From contig OX638372.1 in the NCBI GenBank assembly GCA_951812925.1, forward strand, positions 47,924,245 through 47,988,244: a stretch of 64,000 nucleotides of DNA, written 5' to 3'. The notes beneath the pieces are model-generated. The model saw only the letters and a program-made list of their open reading frames with translations. It ran no database searches and was not told the origin of the DNA. Every line of letters starts with the position of its first letter. Positions within the stretch are counted from its first letter, which is position 1. Source of the DNA: Calliopum simillimum (lineage: Eukaryota; Arthropoda; Insecta; Diptera; Lauxaniidae). Position numbers and translations under genes: made by a program. Shown in pieces: positions 24,514 through 35,910 of the stretch.

Positions 24514-25459
24514 TATAAACCATGTCAAAACGATCAAGAAATTTGTTCATGGAATCCGATTTGATTATAAATTGGCATAAGCAATAACAGTATAGTGGAA
24601 AAAATTACTTCCTAATTTTTTTTCAAAATTGAAAAAAATGGCGGAGATATGGGACTTTGAAATTTTTAGGTTAGTTTTTTTGAGAAGCTATAACTTTAGT
24701 TGCATTTATCCAATTCTCAATTTTATGGTGTCAAATGGTTTGTCTTGAAACAGGCTATAAAATAAAAACTAGCACAAATAATATTTTTTTTTTTTATATA
24801 GTTTACACTGAAAAAAAATTTTAAATTGAGTTTCCCAAAATATGTCATTTTTGATATTTTTTAAATATTTTTCTTGCTAAAAAAGCTACAGATGTAACTT
24901 ACCAGTCCTCCAAAAATTTGAGTGGGCCTGCCAGTGGTTCTCCAGAAAAACAATAAAATGTAGTATCTTCCGCAATTTGTCAGTACATTTTTTCAATTCA
25001 AAAGTCTTACTAAATAAAATTGTCAAATTCTGAAGTTAGTTTATTGACTGTTTTTTTGCTTGTATAAGTAGTACTAATGAAAGTACCAACGCACTTCTTT
25101 CAAATTCAAATTATCGGTTAATCAAAAATTTCAAGTTCAAAAAAAATTGTATTGAGAAATTGCTGTAGAAGCCACATTTTATTGTTTTTCTGGAGAACCA
25201 ATCGCTGGCCCACTCCAATTTTTGGAGGACTGGTAAGTTACATCTGTTGTTTTTTTTTTACAAGAAAAATAAAAAATATCAAAAGTTACGTATTTTCGGT
25301 CACTCAATTTAAATTTTTTTTTTTTCAGTGTATACTTTATGAAAAAAAAATTTTTTGTGCTGATTTTTATTTTAAAGCCTTTTTCAAGACAAATCATTTG
25401 ACACCATGAAATTGAGAATTGGATAAATGCTACTAAAGTTATACCTTCTCAAAAAAAGC

Positions 25460-26342
25460 GGGTAATTCCATGGTAACTCGCGTTACAATTAGAACATTTT
25501 TTAAGAGTTTAATGGAGCTTTTGAGGCTCAGCCATTGGATTAACTAATAAAATTGGATTCTTTATAAAAAAAATACTTTGTTCTTGTTGCATATTAGTTG
25601 AAATTTTCAGTGATAACTTAATATTTAACCAGTAAAATAGTGAATAGTGCTGGTAACTCGCGTTCCATTTTTGGACAACATGTTCAGAGCGTAAATTTCT
25701 TTCGCAAGTTTCTGCGAAATTTGTGGGTAAATTTCTTTACATTAGGCATAAATAAAGGCACCAGGTTATCAATAAGTATTTCTTTATTAGAAACAACACT
25801 ATTAAGTGGTATTTTTTAAAATAATGCAAAAATTATGTGGTAACTCGCGTTACAAAAAAATTGGTAACTCGCGTTACTATCAATTTTTAGACCAATACAG
25901 AGGGCCTTTTCAAGTTCATAGGAATAAAAATTAAAATTGGGTCAAAATACAAGAATAATAAAGAACTACTTCTGGCTTTTATGCACAGGAACCAAAACTA
26001 GATCAAAATTTAATAATTGTTTAACTAAGTCTATTATATCGCGATTGAAATTATTTATGGTTTAAATACAGATGGTATATTATCATGACAACTATTACTG
26101 TCACCACCAGATTCATAACTTTCCTCGCAGAAGTACCGTTTTATTTTTATGCCCGTTTTTACTCCTTCTGATGTGCGGACATTAACTAAAAAACGCGATA
26201 ATAACGAATTGCAATGTCAAATCTTAATTTTGACACTAAATGGTGATGTTTCTTCAATTAAACATCAGTTTGGATATAGTTGAAGATTGAAAAGAAACGA
26301 GAAATTTTTCAATACTTTGTCCACATTTACATGGAAATACCC
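25460..26342. mobile_element. Nonautonomous element, GGGTA termini, 4-bp TSD AAGC
   Basis: The right arm of FB-d carries 883 bp absent from its left arm. The ends are GGGTAATTCCATG and inverse CATGGAAATACCC, with AAGC on both sides (25456-25459, 26343-26346). Within the first half, GGTAACTCGCGTTAC occurs four times (25472, 25652 with one change, 25839, 25863). The motif is an inverted repeat, GTAAC-TCGC-GTTAC, as expected of a dimeric protein's binding site, possibly of the mobilising transposase. No ORF of note. The superfamily is not recognised. Confidence 0.68.
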
Positions 26343-26792
26343 AAGCTAACCTAAAATTTAAAAGTCCCATATCTCCGCCATTTTTTTAAATTTAGAAAAA
26401 ATATTTAGTAGTAATTTTTCTCACTATGCTACTATTGCTTATGAGACAAATCGGGTGCTATCAAAAAAATATTGATCGTTTTGAAATGGTTTACACCATA
26501 TCCCAAAAAAAAAAATAATATAAATGACAAAATTTTTGTAAGAACATAATTTTTGTTTTTGAAGCACTCTTGAGTATCCATTTTCTAGTGAAAAAAAAGT
26601 TATGACCAAAAAACATGTTTTTTAGCCAAAATATGCCTTCAGTAAAATCAAAAGTGCTCCATTGGTTTTTCTCAGAATAAAAAATATAAAAAAAAAAATT
26701 ATGCAGATATCGTTTTTAAGGGTCTTTCTAACTTTTGAGTTGGTTTTGGGATGATTTTATTTTGCTTTATACAGAATCGACCCTGTCTACTG

Positions 26793-28829
26793 TGCAGTTT
26801 TAAGCTTAGCCTTTTAATTTCTTTATGTTTACACTGATTGTTTATTTATGGAGTTGGTGCTTTTGTTGTTGTTGTTATTGTGCTTGTTAATGGCTTTTCT
26901 TGTAGTTGTTGCTGTTGTTGTTACGCTTGTTGGCATAACAGTTGGCAATGCCGGCACCTTTGTTAATTTAACTGGGTTATGTCCACACGAAAAACAGCAA
27001 CAACAACAAGAAGAACCGCATTAATTCAACAAAATTACGCATAAAAATAGAAATTCGGAGAAAGAAGGTAAGTTAGGTAGCATGTTCTATGAAATTTTGC
27101 AAAAAATTCAATTGTTGTTGTTGTTTTCATAACAAAATATTTAAATTTATGATAAAAATGGGATTAATTCTTAATTTATCAAAGCATAAAATTGTGAGAA
27201 GAAAAAAAAATAAATTGTTAAGTATCACCGTTACAACTTTGATTATGTTTGACACGCACGTGCTACTTTTCCCAAAGCTGTGTAACCAGCCGGAAGTATT
27301 TTTCTCAAATGCGTATGTGTGTGTGTACTTAAGGTGGTGCGTCTGTGTATTCAAATGTATGTACATTTACACAACTCACTTAATTTGGTGTCATATTTGA
27401 TTACCGAATTTTTGGACATTTAATTTATATTGAGAAAAATAAACATCTGTATATGTATGTATTTATATATATATTTGCTTGTACGCAAAATCTGTGCATG
27501 TAGGTCATTAGCTTGTTTGCTGTAGGTAAACACGCTAGTTCACCCAATAGGAATTTTCTAAAGAATTACAAATTTTCTTACATCGCAAACTATTAGCTGA
27601 ATACCATTGAAGGTTTTCAATAATGACGGGAAATATTTAATTGGCTTAAGTGGATCATATGAAAATAGATACACTGCGTATAATTTGTGTTAGTTCCTTC
27701 TCAGCTCAGTCGGTTTTGTTGTTCGGCATTTTTTTTAAATAAGTAAATAATGTGAAGAAAACGAATGTGCGACATTCTCCTGGAAAGTTATATTTATATT
27801 ACCTACTATACATAATCTTTTATCTTTATATAATTGAATAAATTTAAAATTATGATCCCTACCCAACAGTATAAAGCCTTTTAAAATGTCAGCTATTTTC
27901 ATTCTGACATTATTGTTTTTGCAACATTTTAGCATTCTCACGGCTTGAAATTCGCCTGTCAAGTTTAATCCAATTTTTAAATATTTTTTTACCTTATTTT
28001 TTAAAATTTGCCAAGAATTGTCTTAAGTGTTTAACCTTTAACTTTTTTTCAAAAGTTCAGTCCATCATATTCATAAAATTTTAAAATGGTTGATTACAAA
28101 AAAAGCAAGTTTTGGTACAATCTTCCGAGAATAATCCGCATATTGTGTATGGATGTCTATATTTATATAAAAGCCAACTAGGCACAGGCACAGTACAAAC
28201 GTAGATGGGTACAAAAAGAACTGATTATTTTTATATCTTATAAAAACTAATGCTAAAAAGAGCATCATTCAAATAAAATTCCTTGCTCCCAGAAGCCTAA
28301 ACGGGCTCTGGGTGTAAGGTGTTTTTTTTTTTCTTTTGACCTCCAAAGGTAGCTTTTGTTGACTTTATTTTCTTTTGAAACTTTATAATTCATAATGGGT
28401 AGTTGAGCATTTTTTCCAGTGCCTGCTTGTTAGTATTTATTTTTTACTTATTTTATTACAAATTATGTTTCAACACGATTTCTTTTAATTATTTTTACAT
28501 GAATAAGTCCACGCAACATATCAACAAGCATATGGAAGAAAATAAATCAAGCAACCATTATTGGTTTTCTAGTTTACTTACAATATTTTATCCTCCACAG
28601 CACCTGTAACGCATGTTTTACCCCGACACGCATATGAAATTTGTTTGCAGAGCATGAAATTCAACGCAAATACGTCCAATTGTTTTTTTTATCAAACGAC
28701 TAATCGATTCGGAGATTTTTTTCAAAAATCATTTTGGTCTATGAAAATATTTTACAGACTAATTCAACAAATCTCACCAAACAATTAAATCATTTTGCAG
28801 GTCAATTTTAGGTATAAAGCAAATAAGGT
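26793..28829. other. AT-rich stretch with CAA/GTT and GT microsatellites
   Basis: GTTGTTGTTGTT-type runs near 26860-26930, CAACAACAACAAG near 27000, GTTGTTGTTGTTTT near 27111-27126 and (TG)n near 27310-27325. Trinucleotide runs of this type are common in fly introns. No exon was supported. Confidence 0.45.
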
Positions 28830-29564
28830 CAGCTCTTAGAACAAGACCCAATATCATTAATAACAACCAGGGGCTGAATCACCGCATCAGTGAACGTACA
28901 ATTCGTGATTTAAAATCATGTATGTATTTAGTAATGTGAAATACACGTCAAACACATGATTTGGGCTTGTGGTACACACGAAGTTGCAAGCAAAATTTGA
29001 TCTATCCCCATCAACTAAGACAAAATTTAATCCATTTTCAGAAAAAATTTTATCCAATCCTTGGAATGAAAACTAAGCTTGGATAGCTTATCAAGGAGAA
29101 TCTGATGCACAAACTTATCAAAAGCTCTTGGAAAGTTAGTTAAAATTGTGCCCACTTGCAAACTACTGGAGAATCCAGAAATACAATACCTAGAAAAAAC
29201 CGTCAAATTTATTACGGTAAATCGACTTCAAAAAACCCGTATTAAGATGGACTTATCTTTGCTTTAACAGCAAAAGATAGTTTCTGCTAGACAATACTCT
29301 CCAACAATTTTGTGATATTGGATAGCTTTGAAATTGGTCTATATTTATACACGTCATTTCTATTACAAATAAAGAACTTATATAGAGCCAATTTCGCAAG
29401 GAAAAACAAATTCCAGGGCTAATATCACCGAACGTTAAAGAAGAGATTCAAAATCACTTAAAGGATTAACTTGCTGTAAATCATCAGGATTAACACCAGT
29501 GACATCATGTTCAAAATTTGATTTAAGAAACTGTGCAAAAAAGTTTAGCGAATTGTTTAATAAA
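28830..29564 (-). pseudogene. Jockey-like reverse transcriptase pseudogene, 3' part
   Basis: The minus strand shows scattered RT blocks across frames: NSLNFFAQFLKSNFEHDV (pre-RT linker typical of jockey/CR1 ORF2), a NIDQFQSYPIS-like segment (NYRPIS block), SRFTVINLTVF (GFxxxRSTxTNL block), TILTNFPRAFDKFVHQILLDKL (palm block with the catalytic (D)FSKAFD, here NFPRAFD) and DWIKFFSENG. The FxDD block was not recognised. Many stops and frameshifts. The upstream part continues at 30475-30600 beyond Helentron-like copy D, so that element inserted into an existing LINE. Confidence 0.66.
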
Positions 29565-30474
29565 CTAGTAAGGGTGGTATCTTTGGCCTGGCCAAAAACT
29601 AAATACCCTACACAGCATTTCAAGTACATTATTAGGAGAGTTTAAGAACAAATTGCTTATATGGGAAGTGCATTTACTGTTCTGAGTGTTTGAGTAAAAT
29701 TCGGTTAGGTTTTCTTTAAAAATTCTTTCTGTATAGCATTTTGAAACTTTCGCTTATATGGGAGGTGCCACGCCCTCTAATCTTACTTCGCCTACTTTAA
29801 GCTCAGAGTTTACAATTAATGTTTTTCGTGTTTGAGTGAAATTTGGTTGGATTATCTCAAAAAACACTTTCATTATATAATTTTGCAACATTTGCTAATA
29901 TGGGAGGTGCCACGCCCTCTTGTCCGAGTTTACCTAGATTTTGCATATAGCATGCATTTATAGATCCGAGTGTTTGAGTGTACTTTGGTTAAGTTATCTC
30001 AAAAAACGCTTTCCGTATAACATTTTGAAACTTTTGTTTATATGGCAGGTGCCACGCCCTCTAGTCCGAATTCGCCTAGTTTTTGCTCAGAGTTTGTATT
30101 TACTTTCCCTAGTATTTATGTGTATTTGGCTTCTGTTATTGCGAATAATGCTGTTATTATTGCATTTTGAATATATTTTTTGTATGGGCGGTAGGCGTGT
30201 CCGTTGACCGATTTCGCTCATTTTCAATCTCCCGAGTTAACTTTTACGACGAAGGCAGGATACCAAATTTCATTGAATTATGTTGCTCAGTTTTCACAAA
30301 AAATGTATTTCCACACACACCCAGCCAGCCAGCCAGCCAGACAGACGGACATGGCTATATCGACTCAGGAGGTGACGCTGATCAAGAATATATATCCTTT
30401 TCTATATCTGCCACGCCTCCTTCTCTGCGTTACAAACGGAAGGACAAAGTGAATATACCCTGGGTGTACGGTAT
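29565..30474 (-). mobile_element. Helentron-associated (DINE-1/HINE-like) element, copy D
   Basis: Reverse-oriented. The 3' CTAG is at 29565-29568, the hairpin TTTGGCCTGGCCAAA at 29582-29596 and the 3' subterminal repeat AAATACCCTACACAG directly after. It carries three or four internal units, each with a GGAGGTGCCACGCCCTCT-type motif (for example near 29760, 29904 and 30047). The CAGCCAGCCAGCCAGCCAG microsatellite is near 30320-30340 and the 5' subterminal repeat ends near 30474. The longest internal unit count of the family here. Confidence 0.83.
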
Positions 30475-30600
30475 AATGAGGTATTATACCTTTGAGTGAT
30501 ATTCTCAAGGTTATAGAAGAGCCAGACTATTTTAAGCTTATGAAATTCCAAAAAGATTTCGGATTGCACAAAAAATAAACCAAACTGTGACACTTACATA
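30475..30600 (-). pseudogene. Jockey-like LINE pseudogene, upstream remainder
   Basis: The minus-strand translation SEIFLEFHKLKIVWLF...NITQRYNTS matches the DPKxFWxFIxxKK...SSIP pattern between the endonuclease and RT domains of jockey-like ORF2. It adjoins the 29565-30474 insertion in the expected order with the LLNNSLNFFAQF segment on the other side. Confidence 0.5.
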
Positions 30601-31240
30601 TATGTATGAAGGATCTGTATGCTTTCTTTTCCTTTTAAATTAAAAAGACACAACACTTGTAGTTTTATTTATTTTCAAGTCCTTTAATGTTATTCTACAT
30701 ATTTTACAGTTTTTTATATTTTTTGTCCTTATAATTTTCTTTAAAATAACAATTTACTGCTATTTCTGTTCTTTTCATTGTCTTCTTATTCAACTTCTTA
30801 GCATGTCCGCAGACAATCGTCTTCTTTCAACACTCAATTCAACTCCTCAACAACAACTGGGTTCAACTAAAGTTTGTGCGTTTATTCAATATCTTTTCGT
30901 CATGTTTGTTTCGTTAAAGTCTCGTTCAATTTGTCAGTGCTGCCAGGTCGTACATTTGGCATTGCTCTTACATGCATATGTATGATGGATCATTTTTTTA
31001 AGAACTAAATATTGATTGATATATCTCTCAAAGTATTAAAAAAAAAAAAAATAACTTTTAAAGATTTTCGCAATGCATTTTTTCGACTATTAATTAATAA
31101 AGAGTTTTTTTGCAAAAAAACTGATTTTGTTGTTTTTATAAATCCTTTAGAACATTTTAAAGAAGGTTTCAGGGAAAATGAATCTTTCTATCGTAAATTG
31201 CAAGTGGAGATATTTTTGTTTTCCAGATAAATACGACTAG

Positions 31241-31545
31241 ATAAGATTAGGGTGGCGGTAATTGCGAAGAGCAAAAACCTCACATAGACCGACTAGGTCC
31301 ATAGCGTTACCATAAACTCCCTTCTGTTAGGAGAATAGTATTATTCTGGCTTCATGATTTTCATCAATATCGAAGGATCCAGTTTTTAAAGCGAAAATCA
31401 TTAGTTTTGATATTGCTGTTCCAGCTACCTCTTTTATGGAGCCGAACATAGCCTGCCCAAGAGTTGCCATTCTGCGTCTGGCTAGCGCTGGGCAATGGCA
31501 AATGACATGTTCTACCGTTTCTACTTCGTCAGGTTCGGAACAGTT
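31241..31545 (-). pseudogene. 5'-truncated LINE 3' end with CCHC-like C-terminus and 13-bp TSD
   Basis: TAAATACGACTAG stands on both sides (31228-31240 and 31546-31558), a perfect 13-bp target duplication. The minus-strand insert encodes CSEPDEVETVEHVICHCPAL, the zinc-knuckle pattern (C...ETVEHxxCxCPAL) at the C-terminus of I/R1/LOA-type ORF2 proteins, then ARRRMATLGQAMFGSI and an open stretch to the 3' end. The rest of ORF2 is lost by 5' truncation, as usual for target-primed reverse transcription. Likely the same broad clade as 61327-62006. Confidence 0.78.
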
Positions 31546-31699
31546 TAAATACGACTAGGTGAAGTAGATTATGAAAACTTTTGTTAAATAAAGGGCAAAG
31601 TGGGGCTTATTTGTCCTCGAGACAGACTTGTCTTTCCCTTTTTTAGTGTTGTTTTTCAAGAGAATATCAAATTTCGAATAATCGAAACGTTGGCATTTA

Positions 31700-31993
31700 A
31701 TGTTTTTTTTTTTTTTTTTACAAAATGGGTTAATTTGTGACCGGATTCGTAATAACCATTACCAAATACATCGATAATTAGTTTCTGTTTGATTTACTTA
31801 TTTTTTCACTTTCCTTACAAGATCTGTAAAAACTATCTATTAACCCATTTTGCCCAAAAAAGTATGATGTGACATGGTTTTGATTTAACAAAACATGTAA
31901 TTTTACTCAAGAGATTTAGTAAGTACTGATTTCAGCAAAAAAAGAAGGCGTACCTTACGTCGTACAATTAAAATATCTTATTTGAACACAGTG
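31700..31993. repeat. Fold-back family 1 fragment
   Basis: Contains AAAATGGGTTAAT, ACCGGATTCGTAATAACC, TACATCGATAATTAG, TATTAACCCATTTTG and ends GAACACAGTG at 31993, the diverged counterpart of the right half of 10568-11149. The left arm is largely missing. Confidence 0.5.
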
Positions 31994-32504
31994 ACAGGTC
32001 TTTTAGAATTATGTATCAAATTTGCTCCAGCCTTCCATAACAATAACTGAAAATGGCTTTTTAAAAATTAGCATTTTCTGCGAAAAATGTTTGTGCTGTC
32101 AATGATGTGGACTTCTGCCTGATATTGAATTTTTACTTTTTTGAAACATTTCAATGAAACCTACTAATACATTCATCAGATTGCACCCATTTCTGTTTTT
32201 TTCTATGACTTGGCATATTTCTTTGTCAATTTAATTTTCACATTTTCGTAAACAATCTCTGAAAAGGTCAAGAAACACGGAATCATGATAAACACCATCA
32301 ATCAAAAACACTCCCTCAGTGCAAGATTTACCTTAGTCACTTAACATGTCAAGGAAATGTGTATGTATGTTTGTAGCTACGATGAGTAGTAATAAAAAAT
32401 TTAACCCTTTTTTCTTAACTTGAGAGAATAAACAATATTTCAATTATCAAATGTAATCAATTAAATATTTCACCATTTTTTTCTTTATTTTCTCTCCATT
32501 ACAG

Positions 32505-33185
32505 AATGATACATTTCCAGGAAAAAACTGGTATTTCAAAAGGAATACACAAAAATGTACCCACCCAATCAATGTGGCGCATTTCGGACTATAAAAGTAT
32601 CCAGTCGTTATTTGCATCCAAATGCTGCTGAAATGACAGCTACAAAAACAACTTGCAATATTTTAATATGCAAAATAAAACTTGACAGGGATAATAAACT
32701 CATAATTAAATCACCACAACAGCAACAACAGCACAAGGAATACCCCAACTATGCTCCGCTAGCAACGGAAAGGCGAAGATTCCATTGCAAAGAATGAAAA
32801 TCGCAAAGTGATGGCAACGCTGCAGCTTAAATGCTTCAAGCATAGCGCGGCAAAACCGTTAATTAGCGTGTAAATTGAATTCTTAAGTTGTTAATGAACA
32901 GAAAGAGAGATTTTCTTACGTTGGTGGTGGTAGTAGTACCTAACACCCTTTCTAACCAGTGATGTATAATATGGCAAGGGTACGTTTTAATTACAAATAT
33001 CCGGTTAAGCAGCAGCTGCTGTAATGTGATGTTAATTTATTTACGAGTTCGAAAAGCGAAAAAAAAAAAATAAATAGATTCCTTGAAGATAAATTCACCC
33101 TAAATAAAGAAAATGCCTTGTGTAATATAGAAAAGTGTCTTCTGATTTGATAAATATTTCACATCCTCTAACAAAACCTTAAGCT
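32505..33185 (+). other. Putative 5' UTR exon part of the GPCR gene
   Basis: TCTCTCCATTACAG at 32491-32504 is a good splice acceptor. The sequence after it is less AT-rich than its surroundings and shows no repeat-family match in this window. It contains an 80-codon ORF (32555-32797, MYPPNQCG..., with a CAACAG-encoded Gln run) that ends well before the receptor start and could be an upstream ORF or a chance frame. A stop codon sits immediately before the receptor ATG. Whether 32505-33371 is one exon is inference. Confidence 0.45.
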
Positions 33186-33371
33186 ATGATAACTCGACTA
33201 TATCAGACGGCAGAAGATCCAACCCTATGCCCTATTATTTGGGGCACACAATTTACGAATACAACGATAACGCATGGTAGTGAAAATAATAGCGAAAATA
33301 TTGGATCAACACCAGCATTACAAAGCAGAATTGCTGATAATTATCGAGATGATTACTACATCTCAAATGAG
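33186..33371 (+). CDS. Class A GPCR, first coding exon (extracellular N-terminus)
   Basis: Encodes 62 residues, MITRLYQTAEDPTL... to ...DDYYISNE. The ATG is preceded directly by an in-frame TAA, so it is the first possible Met of this frame. There is no signal peptide and no hydrophobic segment. N25-T-T and N34-N-S are N-glycosylation sequons, as expected for a receptor's extracellular tail. The exon ends at a codon boundary before GTAAGT (33372), and the exon at 45594 starts in the same phase. The intervening 12.2-kb intron is filled with mobile DNA. The link rests on splice phase and plausibility of the joined product; a transcript would confirm it. Confidence 0.62.
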
Positions 33372-33678
33372 GTAAGTCTTGTGCATCAAAATTTATCTCA
33401 TGCAAAATATCTATTTTTTCATAAATTTTAGTTCAGAATTGTATGCAGACAGTTCATGTGGCTAGTCTATGAAAGATTTATTTTTGAAAAAAAAAGATTT
33501 TGTTTTTATAATTTTTTAATGGTTTTTTATTAAAAATGTTAGTCTCTCATTGAAGACACGGTTTTGTTTTAGATTTTCTTGAAAAATATTTTTTAAGACC
33601 AAAATCAGTTAAGAAATGTCTAAGTTTTAAATGTTGTCACTCAAATCATTAGAGACACTATCTTGATTATGAGTTCTT

Positions 33679-34212
33679 ATGAAAGGTTCAGTTGTCTTTT
33701 TTCTGGAAGAAACATATTTTGGAAGAAAAAAGCAAGCAAGGGTTTTTTTTATGATAATGATTAAAAAGATACTTGATGTTGTCTACAAAAAAGCGTTGGA
33801 GCTAGACACTAAAATACTTGAAAGTGAAAAAAAGATACTCAATGTTGTAGGCACAAAAGTTTCGGAGTTAGACACTAAAATAGGTAAGCTGTGTGAACGA
33901 GTTACATCTCTAGAATCGATTTCCACACTCCCTGAACCAATTGTTTCCGATAAAAATGTGGTTGTTGCTTTGAAGAATGAGTTAAACAGCATGAGAGAAC
34001 AGCTACACAAGCAAGAAAATTTGGCTTTAGCTTGCGATCTGCTCTTGCATGGAATACCTCGCAGCAGCGAAGAAAATCTCCATGGTATATTCAGCAGTTT
34101 ATGTAGTGCTATAAATACTTCTCCTCCAACCGTACAGAGTATAAAGCGACTTCACACTACGATAAACTCAAACACTGATCCTCCCATATTCATAAAGCTC
34201 GCTACACCGGCG
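33679..34212 (+). pseudogene. LINE ORF1, N-terminal part
   Basis: First part of the RNA-binding ORF1 protein of a two-ORF non-LTR retrotransposon. Residues about 30-115 form heptad-rich coiled coil (KKILDVVYKKALELDTKIL..., repeated in KKILNVVGTKVSELDTKI, an internal duplication). Then comes the RRM-like region CDLLLHGIPRSSEENL...SIKRLHTT and PPIFIKLATPA. The frame is open but broken at codon A(GCG) by the element at 34213-35910. The codons after that element, at 35916, continue the same domain in the same frame once one CGGCG copy is discounted. The true N-terminus is uncertain. Confidence 0.72.
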
Positions 34213-35910
34213 CACAGTGGGGTATTTGATACCAAAACACGCTATTAATTCATCCAGACTATTGAGGGTTATAATAACTTATTTTTTTAGTTAATTATGC
34301 ATAAAAAAGTAGAAAACTTATGCAGTTGCACATTATGTAGTGAAATTTTTTTTTAATAGCAATAAAAAACGGAAATTGAAAATTTTCATCAAATTTTTTA
34401 CGCATTGTTCTGAAGTTTTAAGAATTTCTGTCTTTGGTGACCCCTAGTGAAATTTTTTGAAGAATATTTTTGTAGAACATTTTAACCCATTTTAACCAAG
34501 TTCTTGGAAAAAAGGGTCAAGAAGACCCATAAAAACAGGATATAATGGGTTAAGATGCAATAAAAAATTGTTTCTTGTATGATTTTATGATATACTTATG
34601 AAAAAAAGTTTTTCCAAGATGTAGTTTAAGAGTTTTACAGCAGGCCGAAATATCGAATATATGTTTTCTTTCGGTTTTTTATCTAAAACAACAATATATG
34701 AATGATTTTAAATTCTAGATATAATATTTTTATATACCTTGACTCAAGTCAAAAAATTTGATATATCGGATGACTCACTCCGAGCGTTTCTTAAATTGTA
34801 ATAAAATAAAAACTGTACTAAGCCGAGATTTTGCATAAAATGGCTATGAGCGACCTCTTAATGACCTTCAAAAAATTTTAAAAAACTCAGCGTACTTTAT
34901 TGACACCTTCTTGCAGATTTTTGGGGGTAATTGTCTGTCTATATGTCTGTATTTAACTTTTTATTTATTTTTTGCTCCACTTTCATACATATTGGACATG
35001 TCAGTTTGCCTTAAAAAAATTAAAATTTTTCACAGCCGCGCAAAAACCCGCAATTCTTTTTTTCGTACAAAGTAACTTAAATGTCTACTCTTTATTAAAA
35101 TAAAAACATTTTTGCTTGACCTCACTTTTGGAACAACTATATGTCTATGTATATAGCCAAAATGCACTTAATTTTAAACTAACGAACAAAAAAAATTCAA
35201 ATGTAACAAAACACTTTTTCACAAAACAAAAACCACTTTTGTATTACAAAAATACCTGAACTAAAAAGGTCCATCAAAATTTAAGAAGACAAACAAAACA
35301 AAAGGAAAAAAAATCATTGCATTGTTGGTGGCTGCACTTGCCTCTTATGATTATAGCGACTGGAGTTCTCTTACAAAAAGTTTAATAATTCCGAAGGAGC
35401 AAAACATGGCACAACCAAATTTTTAACACTTATTATGGATGGCCTATAGTTAGCGAAAATTACAATAAGATGAAATTCTTGCATAGCCTAAAACACTTTA
35501 ACTCCACTTGAATAATAAAAAACCTTAATATTTTAACACATATTTAATATATATAAAACAAAATTTTTTAAACATTAACTCAAAAAAATTTTTATGCAGA
35601 AAGAACCAAAATTACCTGAAATTGAAGGATTTATTAAAATTTTTTCCATAAAAAACTTTTTTTTTAATAAAAATGTACTTTAAAAAAAAAACAAAAAATT
35701 TCAATTTTACACTGCGCGCGAACGAAATCAAAAAAAGTTTATTTTTAACCGCGTATAACTTTTCAACTAGTAATGTTAGATCTACAATTTTTGTCGTTTG
35801 TGACGCAGAATTTAATTATCTTTAAGACGGTATCAAAAAAATCCGGTACTTCAAACATTTTTTTTTTTTTTCAATTAAATGCGTAAAAGCGTATACAATA
35901 CCCCTTTGTG
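34213..35910. mobile_element. Transib-type nonautonomous DNA transposon
   Basis: The left end is CACAGTGGGGTATTTGATAC. The right end in inverse is CACAAAGGGGTATTGTATAC. CGGCG stands on both sides (34208-34212 and 35911-35915). Transib elements are known for CAC(A/T)(A/G)TG-type termini and 5-bp, CG-rich target duplications, and the left heptamer is identical to the canonical RAG recombination-signal heptamer CACAGTG. Removing 1698 bp plus one CGGCG restores the LINE ORF1 frame, which fixes the boundaries. No transposase ORF is present; the interior is AT-rich and shares blocks with 7500-7790. Confidence 0.82.

Larger units (their letters stand above)
23331..26792. mobile_element. Large fold-back palindrome about 3.5 kb (FB-d)
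   Basis: Left-arm segments 23331-23560, 24514-24675 and 24676-25005 pair in inverse with 26560-26792, 26345-26500 and about 25115-25459. The loop is near 25010-25110. The outer ends read CAGTAGACCGGGT and, in inverse, CAGTAGACAGGGTCG. Each arm carries a later insertion: a mariner MITE on the left (23900-24513) and a 4-bp-TSD element on the right (25460-26342). Each is recognised because the opposite arm lacks it. No coding sequence or convincing outer TSD was found. Confidence 0.75.

Noticed and set aside
33679..34248. 189-codon ORF as a host coiled-coil gene
   Set aside because: Its continuation beyond the Transib-type insertion and the ORF2 downstream show it is LINE ORF1; the last codons read into the transposon end.
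35151..35330. Transposase remnants inside the Transib-type element
   Set aside because: Only AT-rich low-complexity sequence; no catalytic motifs in any frame.
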